Shown here in pieces: positions 1 to 11,899 of a stretch of DNA of 64,000 bases (positions within the stretch are counted from its first letter, which is position 1; each line of letters starts with the position of its first letter). Both the position numbers and the translations under genes were made by a program. The notes under the pieces were generated by a model, which made no database searches, was not told where the DNA came from, and saw only the letters and a program-made list of their open reading frames with translations. The DNA comes from Takakia lepidozioides (taxonomy: Eukaryota; Streptophyta; Takakiopsida; Takakiales; Takakiaceae), in the NCBI GenBank assembly GCA_030704615.1, contig CM060731.1:94034756-94098755 (forward strand), written 5' to 3'.

Positions 1-599
1 TTGTTCAATGCGAAAAAAAAATCCTGCAATGCGTGCACGGCTATTGCACCCATTGAACGGATGTGGTTGAAGACCCTCTTTTGCCCGCATGTGCTTGAAC
101 ATGTGTGCGACATATGTGCATAGACACAACAGACGAATAAATCATTTGCCTCCCCGTCGACGCACTCCCCCCTCAAGCCATTCCACAATTTAATTGAATT
201 TAAATTTATTTTAAGCCAATAAATAGGTTTGCATTGCCTTTCATTGGGGGTTTCTGGCACGTATCGATTTTGTTTTTGGCTCAATTTTGTTCTGCGGCTT
301 CCAGCATCCCACTGCTACTCCCCCGCCAAATTTTGGACCAATAAAAAATGCCCCAAAAAAAAAGAATGTTCTCTTCGCTCACTATTGCAGAACTCTCTAT
401 GAAGAGTGCATGAAGTAGAATACAAATCAAGTTTGGAAGTGCAAAACAGGGAAGAAACTGTGGTTTTGGGTCCAAATGAATTTTGATCGCTCCCAAATTT
501 GGCACGCACGTTGCATATGGCTACATTACACGCCCCATTCAAAAATAGAATGAAAAAAAAAATCGTGAGCACACGAAACACAGTCCAACAGGTCCCAAA
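1..599. other. AT-rich non-coding stretch
   Basis: No gene is supported here. The sequence is AT-rich with short homopolymer runs. From about 480 it faintly resembles the 120-bp tandem repeat that follows, so it may hold decayed earlier units. Confidence 0.5.
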
Positions 600-985
600 C
601 CAATAGCAGATCCAACGGAATACATTCAACGGGTGAACGGATGGTTGCCCATCCAAATCATTTTTGTTTGCTTCCAAACTTTGCCAGTATGTTCGAGACA
701 CCCTCTCACAGGTCCCGGACTAATATCAGATCAATCAAAATTCATTCGATGGCTCAACAGATGGTTGGCCATCGAAATGATTTTGGTTCGCTTTGAGACT
801 TGGCCACTATGTTCAATGTGCCATGTAAGAGGCCCCAGAGTAATATGAGATCAATCGAAATTTGTTCAATAGGCCAACGGATGGTTGCCCATCCAAATGA
901 TTTTCGGTTGCTTTGAAACTTGGCCAGTGTGTTCAATGTACCCTCTGATACGTCCCAGTGTAATATGAGATCAATCGAAATTATT
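600..985. repeat. 120-bp tandem repeat, about 3.2 units
   Basis: The landmark ATGGTTGCCC (or ATGGTTGGCC) recurs at 641, 761 and 881, an exact 120-bp period. The rest of each unit aligns as well: a CAATC(A/G)AA segment, a TTTTGGTTCGCTT-like segment and a CAATGT-like segment. The units differ by scattered substitutions, so the array is not recent. From 985 to 1,430 I see nothing further. The short ORFs here are by-products of the repeat. Confidence 0.85.
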
Positions 986-1430
986 TTGTGTTTTGAGAAC
1001 TTTGTGGGTATGTTCGTAGAAAGATCATAGATTTTGCGAAATGATTATGAAATACGCAGGGACCAGGCGAAATTTGTTTTGAAGACGACCGTTCGTAACT
1101 CGTTATAACTTATTGGTTAACATCAATTTTCCTTGTTCTCCAGCTTTCAGAGTTCATTGCAAATACCCACATACACGTCATGACCAAATATGACACCATT
1201 GTAAATTTGTTTACAGGGTGATCTACTTCTTTCCCATCACACGAGTGTAAATGTGAAGAAAACGCTGCTTATGCAATTGAAATTGGCAGGTGCCGCACAT
1301 GTGCATTGTGTATTAACAAAATTGGTGATATACAAACTTGGCAAAATGCCATCATTGTGTTTTCCAACAATATTCAAGGTACAACAAAAATGCATATTGT
1401 ATATGTACTACGCTGCCAGTCATTAAAAGC

Positions 1431-3770
1431 CTAGTCGTCACTGTCCGAGGACAAGGAATTTGATGCTGTGGCCTGATTTGCACTGCCAATTGCCAGAACT
1501 TGCGACCGTGATCTCGTGGTCAGTGAGGGGCCCAACGGCATGTGATCAATTCTGGCTTGCATCCGCCTACTTCGCGGCGAAAGTTGATTTTCTTCTTCAC
1601 TCTCACGACGTTGCGGAGGTGGATCGAGAACAAGTGCTCGGACTGCGTGCAAATCGGCAACGAGGTCGTCCACATCCGACAATACAGCTCCCGAAACACG
1701 ATGATAATGGTCTGTCCATAGTCGCCTCCATTTCTCTACAACTGCCTTGATGGTACATTTGAAACTTTCCAACTGCCTCTCGCGGGCCCTGTCCCTAATC
1801 ATTGTGTCGTTTCGATGATAAGCCGCCTCGTACGCCTCATTCATTCAGCGTTGACATATTATAGCACATTTCAGTTCGGACAACAACAAATGTCTCCCAG
1901 TCGGCTGTCGGTCATACAATTCGTTCTCCTCTGGCACCCATGGAACCTGTGGGAGCCGGATAAACCTGGACATTCTTTGACTCCAATGCCCTCCCAGATT
2001 GCGGCAAAACTGCTCTCTCTCCCACCAATCTTGAATGCCTCCCGCACATATGGCTATCTCCCAGTCAGATGTGACCTAGAAATACTGGGGATCTTTGATG
2101 TATGCCGGGTTTCCGGCATGTATGCTATGCATCTCTCTGTCTGCATCCCATACCAAGTTCTTGCCCCAATGCACACAATTCAGAAATGTGTATGGTAGCC
2201 CATCCAATGGGAGGTTGTGTCGATTGTATTCAAAACCTATGGGCATCCGATCCCCCAAGCCCACTAGTTCATAGAAATGGCGATGTATTGGTGTATGGCA
2301 TTCTGGGCAAGCGCTCGTCCGCAAGGCTTGCGGGATAAGACATGTGAGATGAAATATATGTCCACAAGATCCAAGCACATGACATCCCTCTGGGCCGTAT
2401 GGATTTTCTACACATCGAACAAACTGTGCCATCTGATATCTATGACGGCAAAACACCTCGTGGTATCTCCTCCCTCTGGGCCGGTTTGATGTGGCTGGTC
2501 ATCCTTGTTGTGGTGTCCCATTCTTCTTCTATCTCTAATTCCCAGTTTATGCTTCTGTTCGACCCCGAAATTCTGTGCTCACATCGATCAAACATAGAAT
2601 CCATATCTGCCCAATTGGTGTACCCGGCGAATACGCTTGATGCGATGAGGAGATCGTTATACCTTTGCATGTTGGCATAAATGTTATCCACGCTACGGTT
2701 CGACATGCGTGCGACACGTTGCAAGCCTGACAGTGCCCGCTCTACCCGTGCTTCTCTGGAGGCCAAATGGGTCGCCCATTGTACCCAATTCTCCCAATCG
2801 CCATTCAATGGGTCCCATGCCCGAATCTCCAGCGTTTTGGACAAGCGCCATGCAGTTGCCATGGGAATGTCCCGCTCCTGTGTAACGCGGTCGACATCTA
2901 ATATCGGGTTCATCTCCGATTGAATGGCGACCCTCAAGCATTCCCCGGTTTCCAATACTGGTTCTTTTTCTTTCCTCCTTCTCTCATCGGCAATTCGTTG
3001 TTCCTCAACCATGGTTTCATCGGCCATAGGGTCAAGGACGTCTGTAATTTCCTGAATGATAAGGTCAATACTGCGATCGGGCATCGCAAATTCCGCGTCC
3101 ATGTCCACGACGTTTGTTCGATCCTCATTGTGGACAACAGTGCCTTCATTGTTTGGAGGCATGTCTTGCAATTTAGCTTCCAACTCGGCTATGCGCAGTG
3201 TTTGCCAGTCTAGTCGATCCTGCAGGGTCCTGATTCGCTGTCTCTTTCCGCCAGTTGTTCCTCTAACGTTGCAGCCGGTTGTATTCCGAACGTGTCCGGG
3301 ATGTACTCCAAATCGTATAGCAACCTTGCGTTCCTCCTACTAGCAGTTTGTCAATTCACTGGACGCAAGAGTATGACCTCCACGTACAACATGGCTGCCA
3401 AGGTGTACGGGATTTGACCTTTTAAGAGAGGTTGACCCCACAATGTGCAATGCACCTCATTCGCCCTATGCTGTAAATGCAAGTTCGTGCAAGACCTGGA
3501 CTCTGCGTAATTGTTTCGGATTTGCACGTCATGCCTATCCAAAGGGCACAATCAATTGATGTGGTACCATTTCACGAATTTTTTGCATCTCGTCATCGGC
3601 CACCGGAACTCTTTCGAAACATCCTCCCAGCCCTCTTCTGCTAGTATGCTAGGGTTACCATATACTTCCCAATTCAAGTCTTGCCTTGACCCTTTGATTT
3701 TTTTAGGGGGCGGTCCATGTTCCTTGGGGTCATCTCTTCCATGACGGTCATCGTCCTGGCCCTCTGCCAT
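1431..3770 (-). pseudogene. Decayed unknown gene with RING-like zinc cluster
   Basis: Several minus-strand open segments join in order into one protein-like region. They start at an ATG at 3770 with an acidic, charged N-terminus (MAEGQDDDRHGRDD). An in-frame TGA follows at about 3552, and the frame changes near 3350. The longest segment (3183-2440, 247 codons) has a Glu/Arg-rich stretch and a WENWVQWATHLASRE region. A frame change at 2440-2456 leads into a cysteine cluster with CGHIFHLTCL and ACPEC, which resembles the second half of a RING finger. A TAG interrupts at 2076. A Ser/Arg-rich tail ends at 1431. RING fingers usually mark E3 ubiquitin ligases, but the first zinc pair is not clean and I do not recognise the rest. 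Some breaks could be introns. The palindrome array lies immediately upstream of its start. Confidence 0.5.
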
Positions 3771-4059
3771 TCTGCAACAATCGGAGCAACACTAAACAAG
3801 GTTTTCTAATAAGACGTAACTCTAAACCTTTCCCCCGTTAAGTAGGTTTGAGTAGGTGTCAAAATAGTTCCTAAAAGTTACTTTTATAGAATAAAATGAT
3901 CCTGGAAGCCAGATGAGGGCCTATGGGAGCATTCTGCAACGACCTCACAGAAATCGTGGCAAAAAATACCCCCCCACCCAACCAATGGTCTCCTTCTCCA
4001 CGTGACTACGTGTCGTGGACTAATGAAATGTCACGCACACAGAATTTGTGTGGAGAGGA

Positions 4060-6180
4060 AATGAGGGAAGAATGAGCCTCCCTTGGCTTATATATCCCCC
4101 CCCCCTCATTCCTTAGGGCGAATCTTCTAGAAGCGACCGCCAACTTGGCAAGCGCTCCATTTTCCGGAAAATAAAAAAATAAGCGACCGTCAGAACTGGC
4201 GGTCGCTCTATTTTCCGGGAAAAAAAAAAAAAAAAACGACCTCCAGAACAGGCGGTCGCTCCATTTTCCGGATTAAAAAAAAAAAACTGCAACCGCCAGA
4301 ACAGGCGTCCGCTCCATTTTCCGAAAATAAAATAAATAAGCGACCGCCAATATAGGCGGTCGCTTCATTTTTTTTAAAAATAAAATAAAAGGGACCGCCA
4401 GTAATGGCGGTCGCTTGATTTTCAAAACAATTTAAAATAAATTGACAGCCAGTCACGGCGGTCGCTCCATTTCCAACAAAATTTTAATAAAAGCGACCGC
4501 CAGTAGTGGCGGTCGCTGGATTTACAAAAAACAAAACAATTGCGGCGACCGCCCGTAATGGCGGTCGCTTCATTTTCAAAAATATTTAAATAAAAGCAAC
4601 CATCAGTAATGGCGGTCGCTTCAATTTTATCTTAAAAACAATTAAAATAAAAGCGACCGCCACAAATGGCGGTCGCTCCATATCCAACCAAATTTAAAAA
4701 AAAACGACCGCCACTAATGGCGGTCACTGCAATTAAAAAAAACAACAATACCGGCGACCACCCCTAATGGCGGTCGCTCCATTTGCCTTCAAGAAACAAA
4801 AAAACGACCGCCACTAACGGCGGTCGCTTCATTTCCAAAAAATAATTAAAATAAAAGCGACCGCCAATAACGGCGGTCGCTTCATTTCAAAAATAATTAA
4901 AATAAGAGCGACCGCCAGTAATGGAGGTCGCCCCATTTCCAAAAATAAAAAAATAAAAGCGACCGCCAGTAATGGCGGTCGCTGCATTTAAAAAAATAAC
5001 CATTACAGCGACCGCCAGAAATGGCGGTCGCTGCATTTTGTAAAAACAAAAATTGCCAGTAATGGAAGTGAGGGGAGAATGACTGGGGGCTTATATGCCC
5101 CCCCCCCCCTCATTCCTCGCTCCACGCGCAGGGCAGACCTCGTAGAAGCGACCGCCACCTTGGCGGTCGCTCCATTTAAAACAAAAAAAAACGACCGCCA
5201 CAAATGGCGGTCGCTCCATTTTGCCAAAAAAAAGAAAAAAATCGACCGCCAGTAATGGCGGTCGCTGCATTTATAAAAACAAAAAAGAACTTCAAGCGAC
5301 CGGAAGTGAGGGGAGAATGAGCCGGAGCTTATATGCCCCCCTCCCCCCGCCTCACTCCTCGCTCCATGCGCAGGGCACACTTTGTAGAAGCGTCCGCCAC
5401 CTTGGCGGTCGCTCCATTTTCATTTTCAAAACAATTAAAATAAAAGTGACCGCCATAAATGGCGGTCGCTCCATTTTCATTTTCAAAACAATTAAAATAA
5501 AAGTGACCGCCATAAATGGCGGTCGCTCCATTTCCAACCAAATTTAAATAAAAGTGACCGCCACTAATGGAGGTCGCTGCAATTATAAAAACAACAATAC
5601 CGACGACCGCCCCTAATGGCGGTCGCTCCATTTTCCTCCAAAAAACAAAAAAGCGACCGCCAGTAACGGCGGTCACTTCATTTCCAAAATAATTAAAATA
5701 TGAGCGACCGCCAGTAATGGCGGTCGCTTCATTTCCAAAATAATTAAAATAAAAGCGACCGCCGGTAATGGCGGTCGCTTCATTTCTAAAATAATTAAGA
5801 TAAAAGCGACCGCCGGTAATGGCGGTCGTTTCATTTCCAATAAAATAAAAGCGACCGCCATGTATATCCCTCCCCCCCCCCTCATTCCTCGCTCCACGCG
5901 CAGGACAGACCTCGTAGAAGCGACCGCCACCTTCGCGGTCGCTCCATTTTAAAAAAAAAACGACCGCTAATAATGGCGGTCGCCCCATTTCCAAAAATAA
6001 AAAAATAAAAGCGACCGTCATCGCTGCATTTCAGAAAATAACCATTACATCGACCGCCAGAAATGACGGTCGGGGAGAATGACTGGGAGCTTATATCCCT
6101 CTCCCCTCATTCCTCGCTCCATGCGCAGGGCAGACCTCGTAGAAGCGACCGCCAGCTTGGCGGTCGCTCCATTTAAATAA
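4060..6180. repeat. Array of about 35 GC-rich palindromes
   Basis: An imperfect palindrome of about 25 bp recurs roughly 35 times. Its arms are AGCGACCGCC and GGCGGTCGCT around a 3-6 bp centre. Spacing is about 50-65 bp, with A/T-rich spacers rich in AATTAAAATAAAA. Loop bases vary (for example AGTAAT, ACAAAT, ACTAAC) while the arms are conserved, and some units show paired arm changes. A longer module recurs at about 4070, 5065, 5308, 5865 and 6070: a GAGAATGA-like stretch, CTTATAT, a run of 9-12 C, CTCATTCCTCGCTCCA, then CTCGTAGAAGCGACCGCC. The array is therefore organised in higher-order blocks. ORFs inside it are by-products. Confidence 0.9.
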
Positions 6181-6499
6181 AAATGAATGCACAGTTGGAA
6201 GCATGGCACAATTGTTCTTCATTCCACAAGCAAATCACCGAACACAAACATGAGCAAGTGACGGTGCCTTTGGCCGTCATTTTGGCTGGTATACACATGG
6301 GCAACATCTTTTATTTTCCAACACATACACAACAACAATACAAATACTCATAGTGACAATGATCACATTGGTATTACTTCACTACAGAAATATAAACATG
6401 AACACAGACGTCCGCGATTTTCCGAGAGTCGCTGGTAAGCGACCTCCTTATGGTCGCTTTTGTCATTTTTTTTTCCCTGGTCGCTTTCTGAAACCAATT

Positions 6500-7434
6500 T
6501 GTCAGGCTCCATTGTTTTCTGCAATGACAATTGCAATGTCGGGGATTCGGCCAGCTGCAGTGTGTAGACTGGCAGCTACACTCTCTGAAAGTGGTGATGC
6601 ATTAGCACTGTCTGCGAGGATAGCAGATAAGGTGCAGTCCATACATGATGTTATGGATCCAAAGGTGATGACAGCCACGGCTGCGTCATGGCAGGCGGCA
6701 GCTGCAAGGTTGCAAGAGTTACCATCTAGGCAAGCCATCGAGCATGCTATGGTGACTCCTGGAGTAGTCCTGTTGGATAACCAAGCTTGTGTGTTCCAGT
6801 TGTGTGGCCCAACCGGGAGGAGGTATAGGCCACTGCGAGTCTTGTTGGACTCGGGGGCTCAACTATTGATGTTGGGGAGAGCGACAATTGTAGGCTTGTG
6901 CCTTATAGATGCGGACTTGGAGCCTTGCCCTTTCAGATTCAGACGTCTTTAGGTGGTTTGAAGAAGACACGATGAATTACACGCCATGAGCTCTTCATTG
7001 GACTGCAGCCAGATCATCCTACGGATGGCTCAGTCATGAGAGCAAATGCCATTGTTATAGATGCTATGTCATATGATGTGCTTGTTGGTAGGGCTGTGTT
7101 GTACCCTATGGGATTCACTCTAGACTTCTAGGAGGAGACGACGTCCTATAGGCCGGGATGGCAGTCAGGGGATGGCCGGCGTGCACTGCTTCCGGTGCAG
7201 TTTATTGGGAATGTAGCCGTGGATCATAGGAACATGAGACCCACATTGACTGCATTCTCAGGTGTGGTGGCTTAGGGTGGTGAGCTCTTGGAGGGAAATA
7301 ACCATGTGAAGGATAGCCCACCACCTGATGAGGAGAGGCAATTGGTGTACAAGGCTGAGTTGCTTTCTCAGGTGCATGTTCATAGCCCCTTGTGGGGTAC
7401 AGTTGGAAGGAGGCCTTTCCCATCGATGAGTGAA
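6500..7434 (+). pseudogene. Retroviral-type aspartic protease region, broken
   Basis: The translation matches the protease region of the large copy (45498-44296 minus) along its whole length: APLFSA, IRPAAVCRLAATL, EHAMVTPGVVLLDN and RYRPLRVLLDSGAQ. The catalytic DSGAQ codons start at about 6848. The family cuts the retrotransposon polyprotein. The frame is lost after codon 199 (about 6950), and stops accumulate up to the Mutator-like insertion. A nearby upstream ATG at 6353 is likely fortuitous, because similarity starts only at about 6,500. Confidence 0.8.
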
Positions 7435-8970
7435 CAATGACGCAACCGCGTGAGCTTCGCGCATGAGCGTGTGAGCGTATGCTCACGCTAGGTGATGTGG
7501 CCTGAGCGTGACGTGGCGTGAGCGTGATGCCAACAGATTGCCATAGTGTCGGATGCTAACATGGCGTCATGTCAGCATCCGCTACGTCAACAGAAACATA
7601 CGGCGCCTATATCCGAGGGTCCTATGACTGTGGGATGAATTTAGGCAACATGAAACTAAAATACCATCAAAATACCCGAAATGGGAAATAAGCCTAAAAT
7701 CGTGGCATCCATTCCACAACATTCTGCAATTACAATTGTAAGTTTTACAATAACAATTACAAGGGGAACAAAATAACCTCACAAGGCTCCATAGAGGCTA
7801 ACCCAGGAAGACCCTGCTTCCTCCCCAAATAACGAAGAGAAAAGGGATCACGGTATAAAAAAGAAGCCTGCAGTACATAGCGACACAGCAGAAATACACG
7901 GTAGACCGAGATGGAAGACCAAATAATAGGAAAATAACATCCAACCAGATGGCACATCTGCAAACACCTTCCCCCAACCATGTGGAACGCCTTACGGGAT
8001 AGAGACAAAAGGTCTGAGTGGACCGAGCTTACAAGTTTAATAGAAGATGGTTTCCCCTCAAAGCCAGGAACCCATCTTTGACGTCCAAATGTGCCATGAT
8101 GCATGAGTTCTAAGAACTTGCCACACAGAGCACACGCCAAATGCCAAAATAGAGCAGAAGTGATGATCGTCGACGATCTTAACAACCCCTTTCCAAAATG
8201 CCAAACCAGAGTTTTTATTTTTAATTTAAATATTTAAATATTTAAATATTTATCCGTATTGTTCCCAAAAAAAAAAAAAAAAAACATCACTTCGGATGAT
8301 CGGTGCCGATCATCACTTCTGCTCTGTTTTGGCATTTGGGTAGTTGTGATGATCGTCGACGTTCATCACCTCTGCTTGATACTTGATACTTGATACTTGA
8401 TTTCCAAACATGCAAGGGCTTAGTATGTAGACCATATTTAAATCAGTCTATTCCATCTGGGCGATTTTTACGTAGGAAAGCCTCAATTCCACTCCGGCTA
8501 ACTTTGAGGGTTGGGGATCTGCACTGGAAATTGCTATTACACCTTGTTATCGACTGACACAAAAGCTTGTTGAAACTAGCACGCTCATTCTCCCTTTCAT
8601 GGGAGGGATAAAGGTCTTACTTCGGCAATCGCACACTTATCAAATCGCAGTTTATGACACGAGGGGCGACGGTGGGATGGATGTTAAAGATGTAGTCTGC
8701 AATGACTGGAAATGGTAAATCATTCCGTGGAAATAGGCACCTACCTCACGTCTCTTGGCTCACGATCTAGCATTCCCCCCTTCCGCCTGTTCTGTCCGCG
8801 GTTATAGGTCCGTGCCTATGGAAATGACGTGGCATGACGTGGCGTGGCGTCAACCACGCTGGCGATGACTGCTGACGTGCCGCGACACCCGTGAACCAAC
8901 GTGGCGTGAGCCTGATTGCGCTCACGTGCTCACACGCTCACGCGGCCAGGCTCACGCGGAGGCATCCCCC
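7435..8970. mobile_element. Non-autonomous Mutator-like element, 1,536 bp
   Basis: The element is bounded by a perfect 9-bp direct duplication, ATGAGTGAA, at 7426-7434 and 8971-8979. Nine bases is the usual Mutator-superfamily length. The ends form imperfect inverted repeats of about 48 bp that share CCGCGTGAGC and TGAGCGTGTGAGC, and further GTGAGC-type motifs lie just inside. It sits in the retrotransposon between protease and DNMT. The flanking protein similarity resumes on both sides, so the insertion is younger than that copy. No transposase is visible. A 142-codon minus-strand ORF (8185-7757) inside it is unrecognised and could be captured or fortuitous. Confidence 0.88.
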
Positions 8971-9059
8971 ATGAGTGAAGGGAGTTCAGCAGCTTCACTT
9001 GGACCTCTTTGGTTATCACCTCTAGATACATTGCACATTACATAGCAACCCCCTGACTT

Positions 9060-10374
9060 AGGGATTTGTTTGCTAGACCTATTTGGAGGCATGAGCACTG
9101 GGCTTACAGGAGTGTTGCAAGCAGAGATCAAAATACGTAAGTACTTATATGTGGAGAATGATGGGATTGCTCAACGTGTTTCCATGCGCCATACTGCCTT
9201 GCTCGCACACCAGTATCCTAAATCGTTGCCCCTCTCAGCAATTCAAGATACTAAAAGGCCTTGCCAACAGACATTACCATGTTGGGGGCGAAAGATTTGG
9301 ACCAGCATGGTTCCATTGACTTGGTGATAGCAAGGTGGCCTTGCCAAAGACACTCTCCCGTAGGTCATGGTAATGGTTTGTATGATGCAAGGTCGTATTT
9401 GTTCTGGGAAATATGGTGAGTATTGCATAACTTGCAGATGAGGCAAGTGCAACCTCCAGCTTAAGTCCTGGAGAATGTTCTTCTCATGGGGGATTCTCAG
9501 ACTAGGGTTATAGCAAGTGTGTATCAAATCGGGTCATGGATTGGACTAGCTGTATTATTGGATGCAGCCGTAGAGGGGTCACGGGCACATAGGCCTAGGT
9601 TGTGGTGGACCAATCTTGCACCACCAGAGTTGCTCAAGAGAGCCTATGATTCCATTCAATGGCCACCCAACCTCACGGTTGAGGACATTTTGGATCAAGG
9701 GAGGTAAACACAGAGAGTGCATCATGATGACCCACCTTTGGCGGTGGTCAACCAAGTGGGGCAGCCACAAGTGGCCTTGCCTACACTCATGAGCTTTATC
9801 TTGCCTCATGTTTTTTGAGACAATGGTCCAAGGTTGATTTGGGACAGTGTGCTACAGCAAATTGGTGGAACCCAATGTAGATGAACACGAGCGAGCAATG
9901 GGATTTTCCACGGGCACTACAGCTGTGTCATCTCTGTCAGAGGCATCACGCCGACAAGTGTTGGGTCAAGCAATGGATCTAAATTGTTTGACATGGGTCA
10001 TTAGCTTGTGCATGGCTGAGCAACGGAGGTTGCAGGCATGGTGGCTACTTTTATACTCACATTGGATATTGCATCATCTCTCGCCAACCGGAACGGTTGG
10101 AGCAGTGAGTGGGGGCGAGCATATGATCATGAGGTGCAAACATCCCTGGCAAATGTAGGATGAGGTGCAAAAAGAGAGAGTCGTAGGGTATCTTAAGAAA
10201 CAATATGAGGAGCGGGGAGAGCCATATACGGAGGATCAGTTGGAGGCCAAGGTTTTTGAAGAGGTTGAAGATGTTTCTCGCTCGAAGGATGTTCTTAAGG
10301 TGGCTATGGCGGAGCAAGTGGAGGCTACGCCACAGTCAGGGTGGGCGGGCAAGGCCCAAGAGGTTACTATCTAG
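9060..10374 (+). pseudogene. DNA cytosine-5 methyltransferase of retrotransposon copy 1, broken
   Basis: C5-methyltransferase motifs are readable in order: LLDLFGGMSTGL (motif I, AdoMet binding) at 9067, YVENDG (II), WPCQ with the catalytic Cys at about 9339 (IV), VLENV (VI) at about 9465, and AHRPRLWWTNL (VIII) at about 9588. A C-terminal ERAMGFSTGTTA and VLGQAMDLNCLTW block lies at about 9890-10000 (IX/X region). The enzyme transfers a methyl group to C5 of cytosine. This copy is dead: there is a one-base frame change near 9280, stops at about 9455 and 9706, and a frame change near 9850. The last open segment ends with TAG at 10372-10374, followed by CAACCA. Confidence 0.85.
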
Positions 10375-10515
10375 CAACCAAAGGATGCACGTATTAGAGG
10401 GTTGTCTAGGACTTAGACAGTTTTATGAGTTCTGTGGGGTACCCTTAATTTTTGCGCAGACTTATGGATGGTAGATTTAGACCAACACAGGCCTTAGGGG
10501 TGGTAGATAGGCTTA
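10375..10515 (+). pseudogene. Stub of reverse transcriptase region
   Basis: After the TAG, the codons QPKDAR match QPRDAS in the large copy, and the frame then decays quickly. It marks the start of the pol part, which is otherwise missing from copy 1. Confidence 0.5.
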
Positions 10516-10625
10516 CACAGTCAGACACAGTTAGCCACAGCCCGACACAGCTTTACACAACCAGTCACAGCCTGACACAACCCGACACAACCGACACAGT
10601 TGGGCACAACCCGTCACAGATGCAA
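10515..10625. repeat. Short degenerate CNGACACA repeat
   Basis: About twelve short units of the type CCGACACAAC or CAGTCACAGC follow each other. They mark the point where similarity to the retrotransposon ends. Another retroelement fragment begins about 300 bp downstream. Confidence 0.75.
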
Positions 10626-10913
10626 GCTGTAGAGTTACTGTAGAGCAGACTAGGGACACCATGGCTTCGGCCTGATACTTGATAGATTTTAATCTGATAC
10701 ACATTCCATACTCACACTGTGTAGAGAGAACTGAGTGAAACTGTGGAATGTATGGATGAGTGAATGGAACCTGGTAGATTGCTGAAGCAATCTGATACTT
10801 GAATATAAACAGTAAGGTAACTTGCTGACATGAAGGCAAGAAGGAATACAAACAGGAAGCACTTCCATGATACACTAGTTGTAGGTCATGACTGATTGTT
10901 CTGAGCGGACTGA

Positions 10914-11778
10914 GTGCTTAGAGATATCCAACTCCTCTATCTTGGAGTTCCCACAAATGAAGAAGAAGAGCAAGAGCTCAAGAGGAAGAGTAAAAAGAAA
11001 GAGAAGTTGAAGAGGGATAACTTTGAGAAAAGACTGAAAGAAATTTTGAAAAAGTATGCCACAGAGGCTGCAATACATTGGAGAAAGAGTGTTTGGTGTG
11101 CAAAATGCCAGAATGAAGGCCATACCACAGCTGAATGCCACATGAAGGAGAAACTATCTGTAAAATGGATAACCATTCTACTGAGAATTGTTATTACAAC
11201 AGAAGGACAGCTGCAAGGGAACCTAGGCAAGTTAGGGTGCATCAAGTGCAGCCCCAGCCAAGAAGAAATAATGATCAGGACCACTATGGTAGGCTTGGTG
11301 GTTATAACAATGGTATGGCAGGGAGAGGTAATCCAAGAGGGAATTACCAAGGCAATCCCAGAGGCAACTATCAGGGTAATCCAAGGGGGAATTACCAGCT
11401 AGGGAGGATTATAGAAATAATCCCAGAACGGACCAAGGGCGAGGACCCAATGGTGAAGAGCTGTGTTACTATTGTAATCAGGTGAGACATCGCAAAGCAG
11501 CCTATCCATTCTGGATCAGACACCAGAATGAGATGAGAGCTCCTATGAATGAGGGCCCAGTGGTGGCAGCTCAGATGGTTAGGCCATGTCTTGTACCAGA
11601 AGTAAGTACGATGATAGTAACCAGAAGCAAAGCTAAACTAATACCTCCAGAGGATGAGGAAGAAGATGTTAATGAAGATGGCAGTGATGTGCCTGAAGAT
11701 GATGAGGCTTGGAGAGATGAGAAGGAACTGCAGAAGGAAGTGGCTGATACAAGGCTAGCCAGACAGACAATGAAGTAG
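10914..11778 (+). pseudogene. Retrotransposon gag fragment with zinc knuckles
   Basis: A Lys/Glu-rich helical stretch is followed by WCAKCQNEGHTTAEC, a CCHC zinc knuckle. A second cysteine/histidine cluster (CKMDNHSTENC), a repeated GNPRGNYQ stretch, a degraded knuckle (CYYCNQ, final Cys lost) and an acidic tail ending at 11778 complete it. Gag binds element RNA in the virus-like particle. The parts lie in three frames, with shifts at about 11,150 and 11,480, so it is a pseudogene. It is not the DNMT family gag: its knuckles and linkers differ. No protease or pol follows. It ends about 120 bp before the SEC16 stop codon on the other strand. Confidence 0.75.
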
Positions 11779-11899
11779 CACAACCTGGCCACACACATGT
11801 ATATTATGTTACAGTACGTAAAAAAGTGCCAACCTAAAAAATGGGGATGCGTTCCAGCTTCACCCAGTATTTTTCAGTCCCGCGTCCTGATGTTTTCAG

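Larger units (their letters stand above)
6480..10490 (+). mobile_element. Broken Ty3-like retrotransposon carrying a DNMT (copy 1)
   Basis: This plus-strand remnant belongs to the same family as the internal part of the 33.9-50.8 kb insertion. It retains the protease region, the DNMT and the linker up to the start of the reverse transcriptase. It has several frameshifts and stops, and no gag or pol remains. A Mutator-like element splits it at 7435-8970. After about 10,490 the similarity ends in CACA-type simple sequence. No LTR is visible at either end. Confidence 0.85.

Noticed and set aside
4070-4120. RNA polymerase I promoter (rDNA spacer) for the CTTATAT plus C-run modules
   Set aside because: Plant Pol I promoters have TATATA followed by G-rich start sequence. 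Here the run is C on the same strand, and no rRNA gene is present.
4208-6021. ORFs of up to 230 codons inside the palindrome array
   Set aside because: They repeat the translation of the palindrome unit (ERPPLLAVAF-like) and have no independent protein character.
4060-6180. CRISPR-like array (palindromic repeats with spacers)
   Set aside because: The genome is eukaryotic. Spacers are A/T-rich and alike, repeat loops vary, and no cas gene is present.
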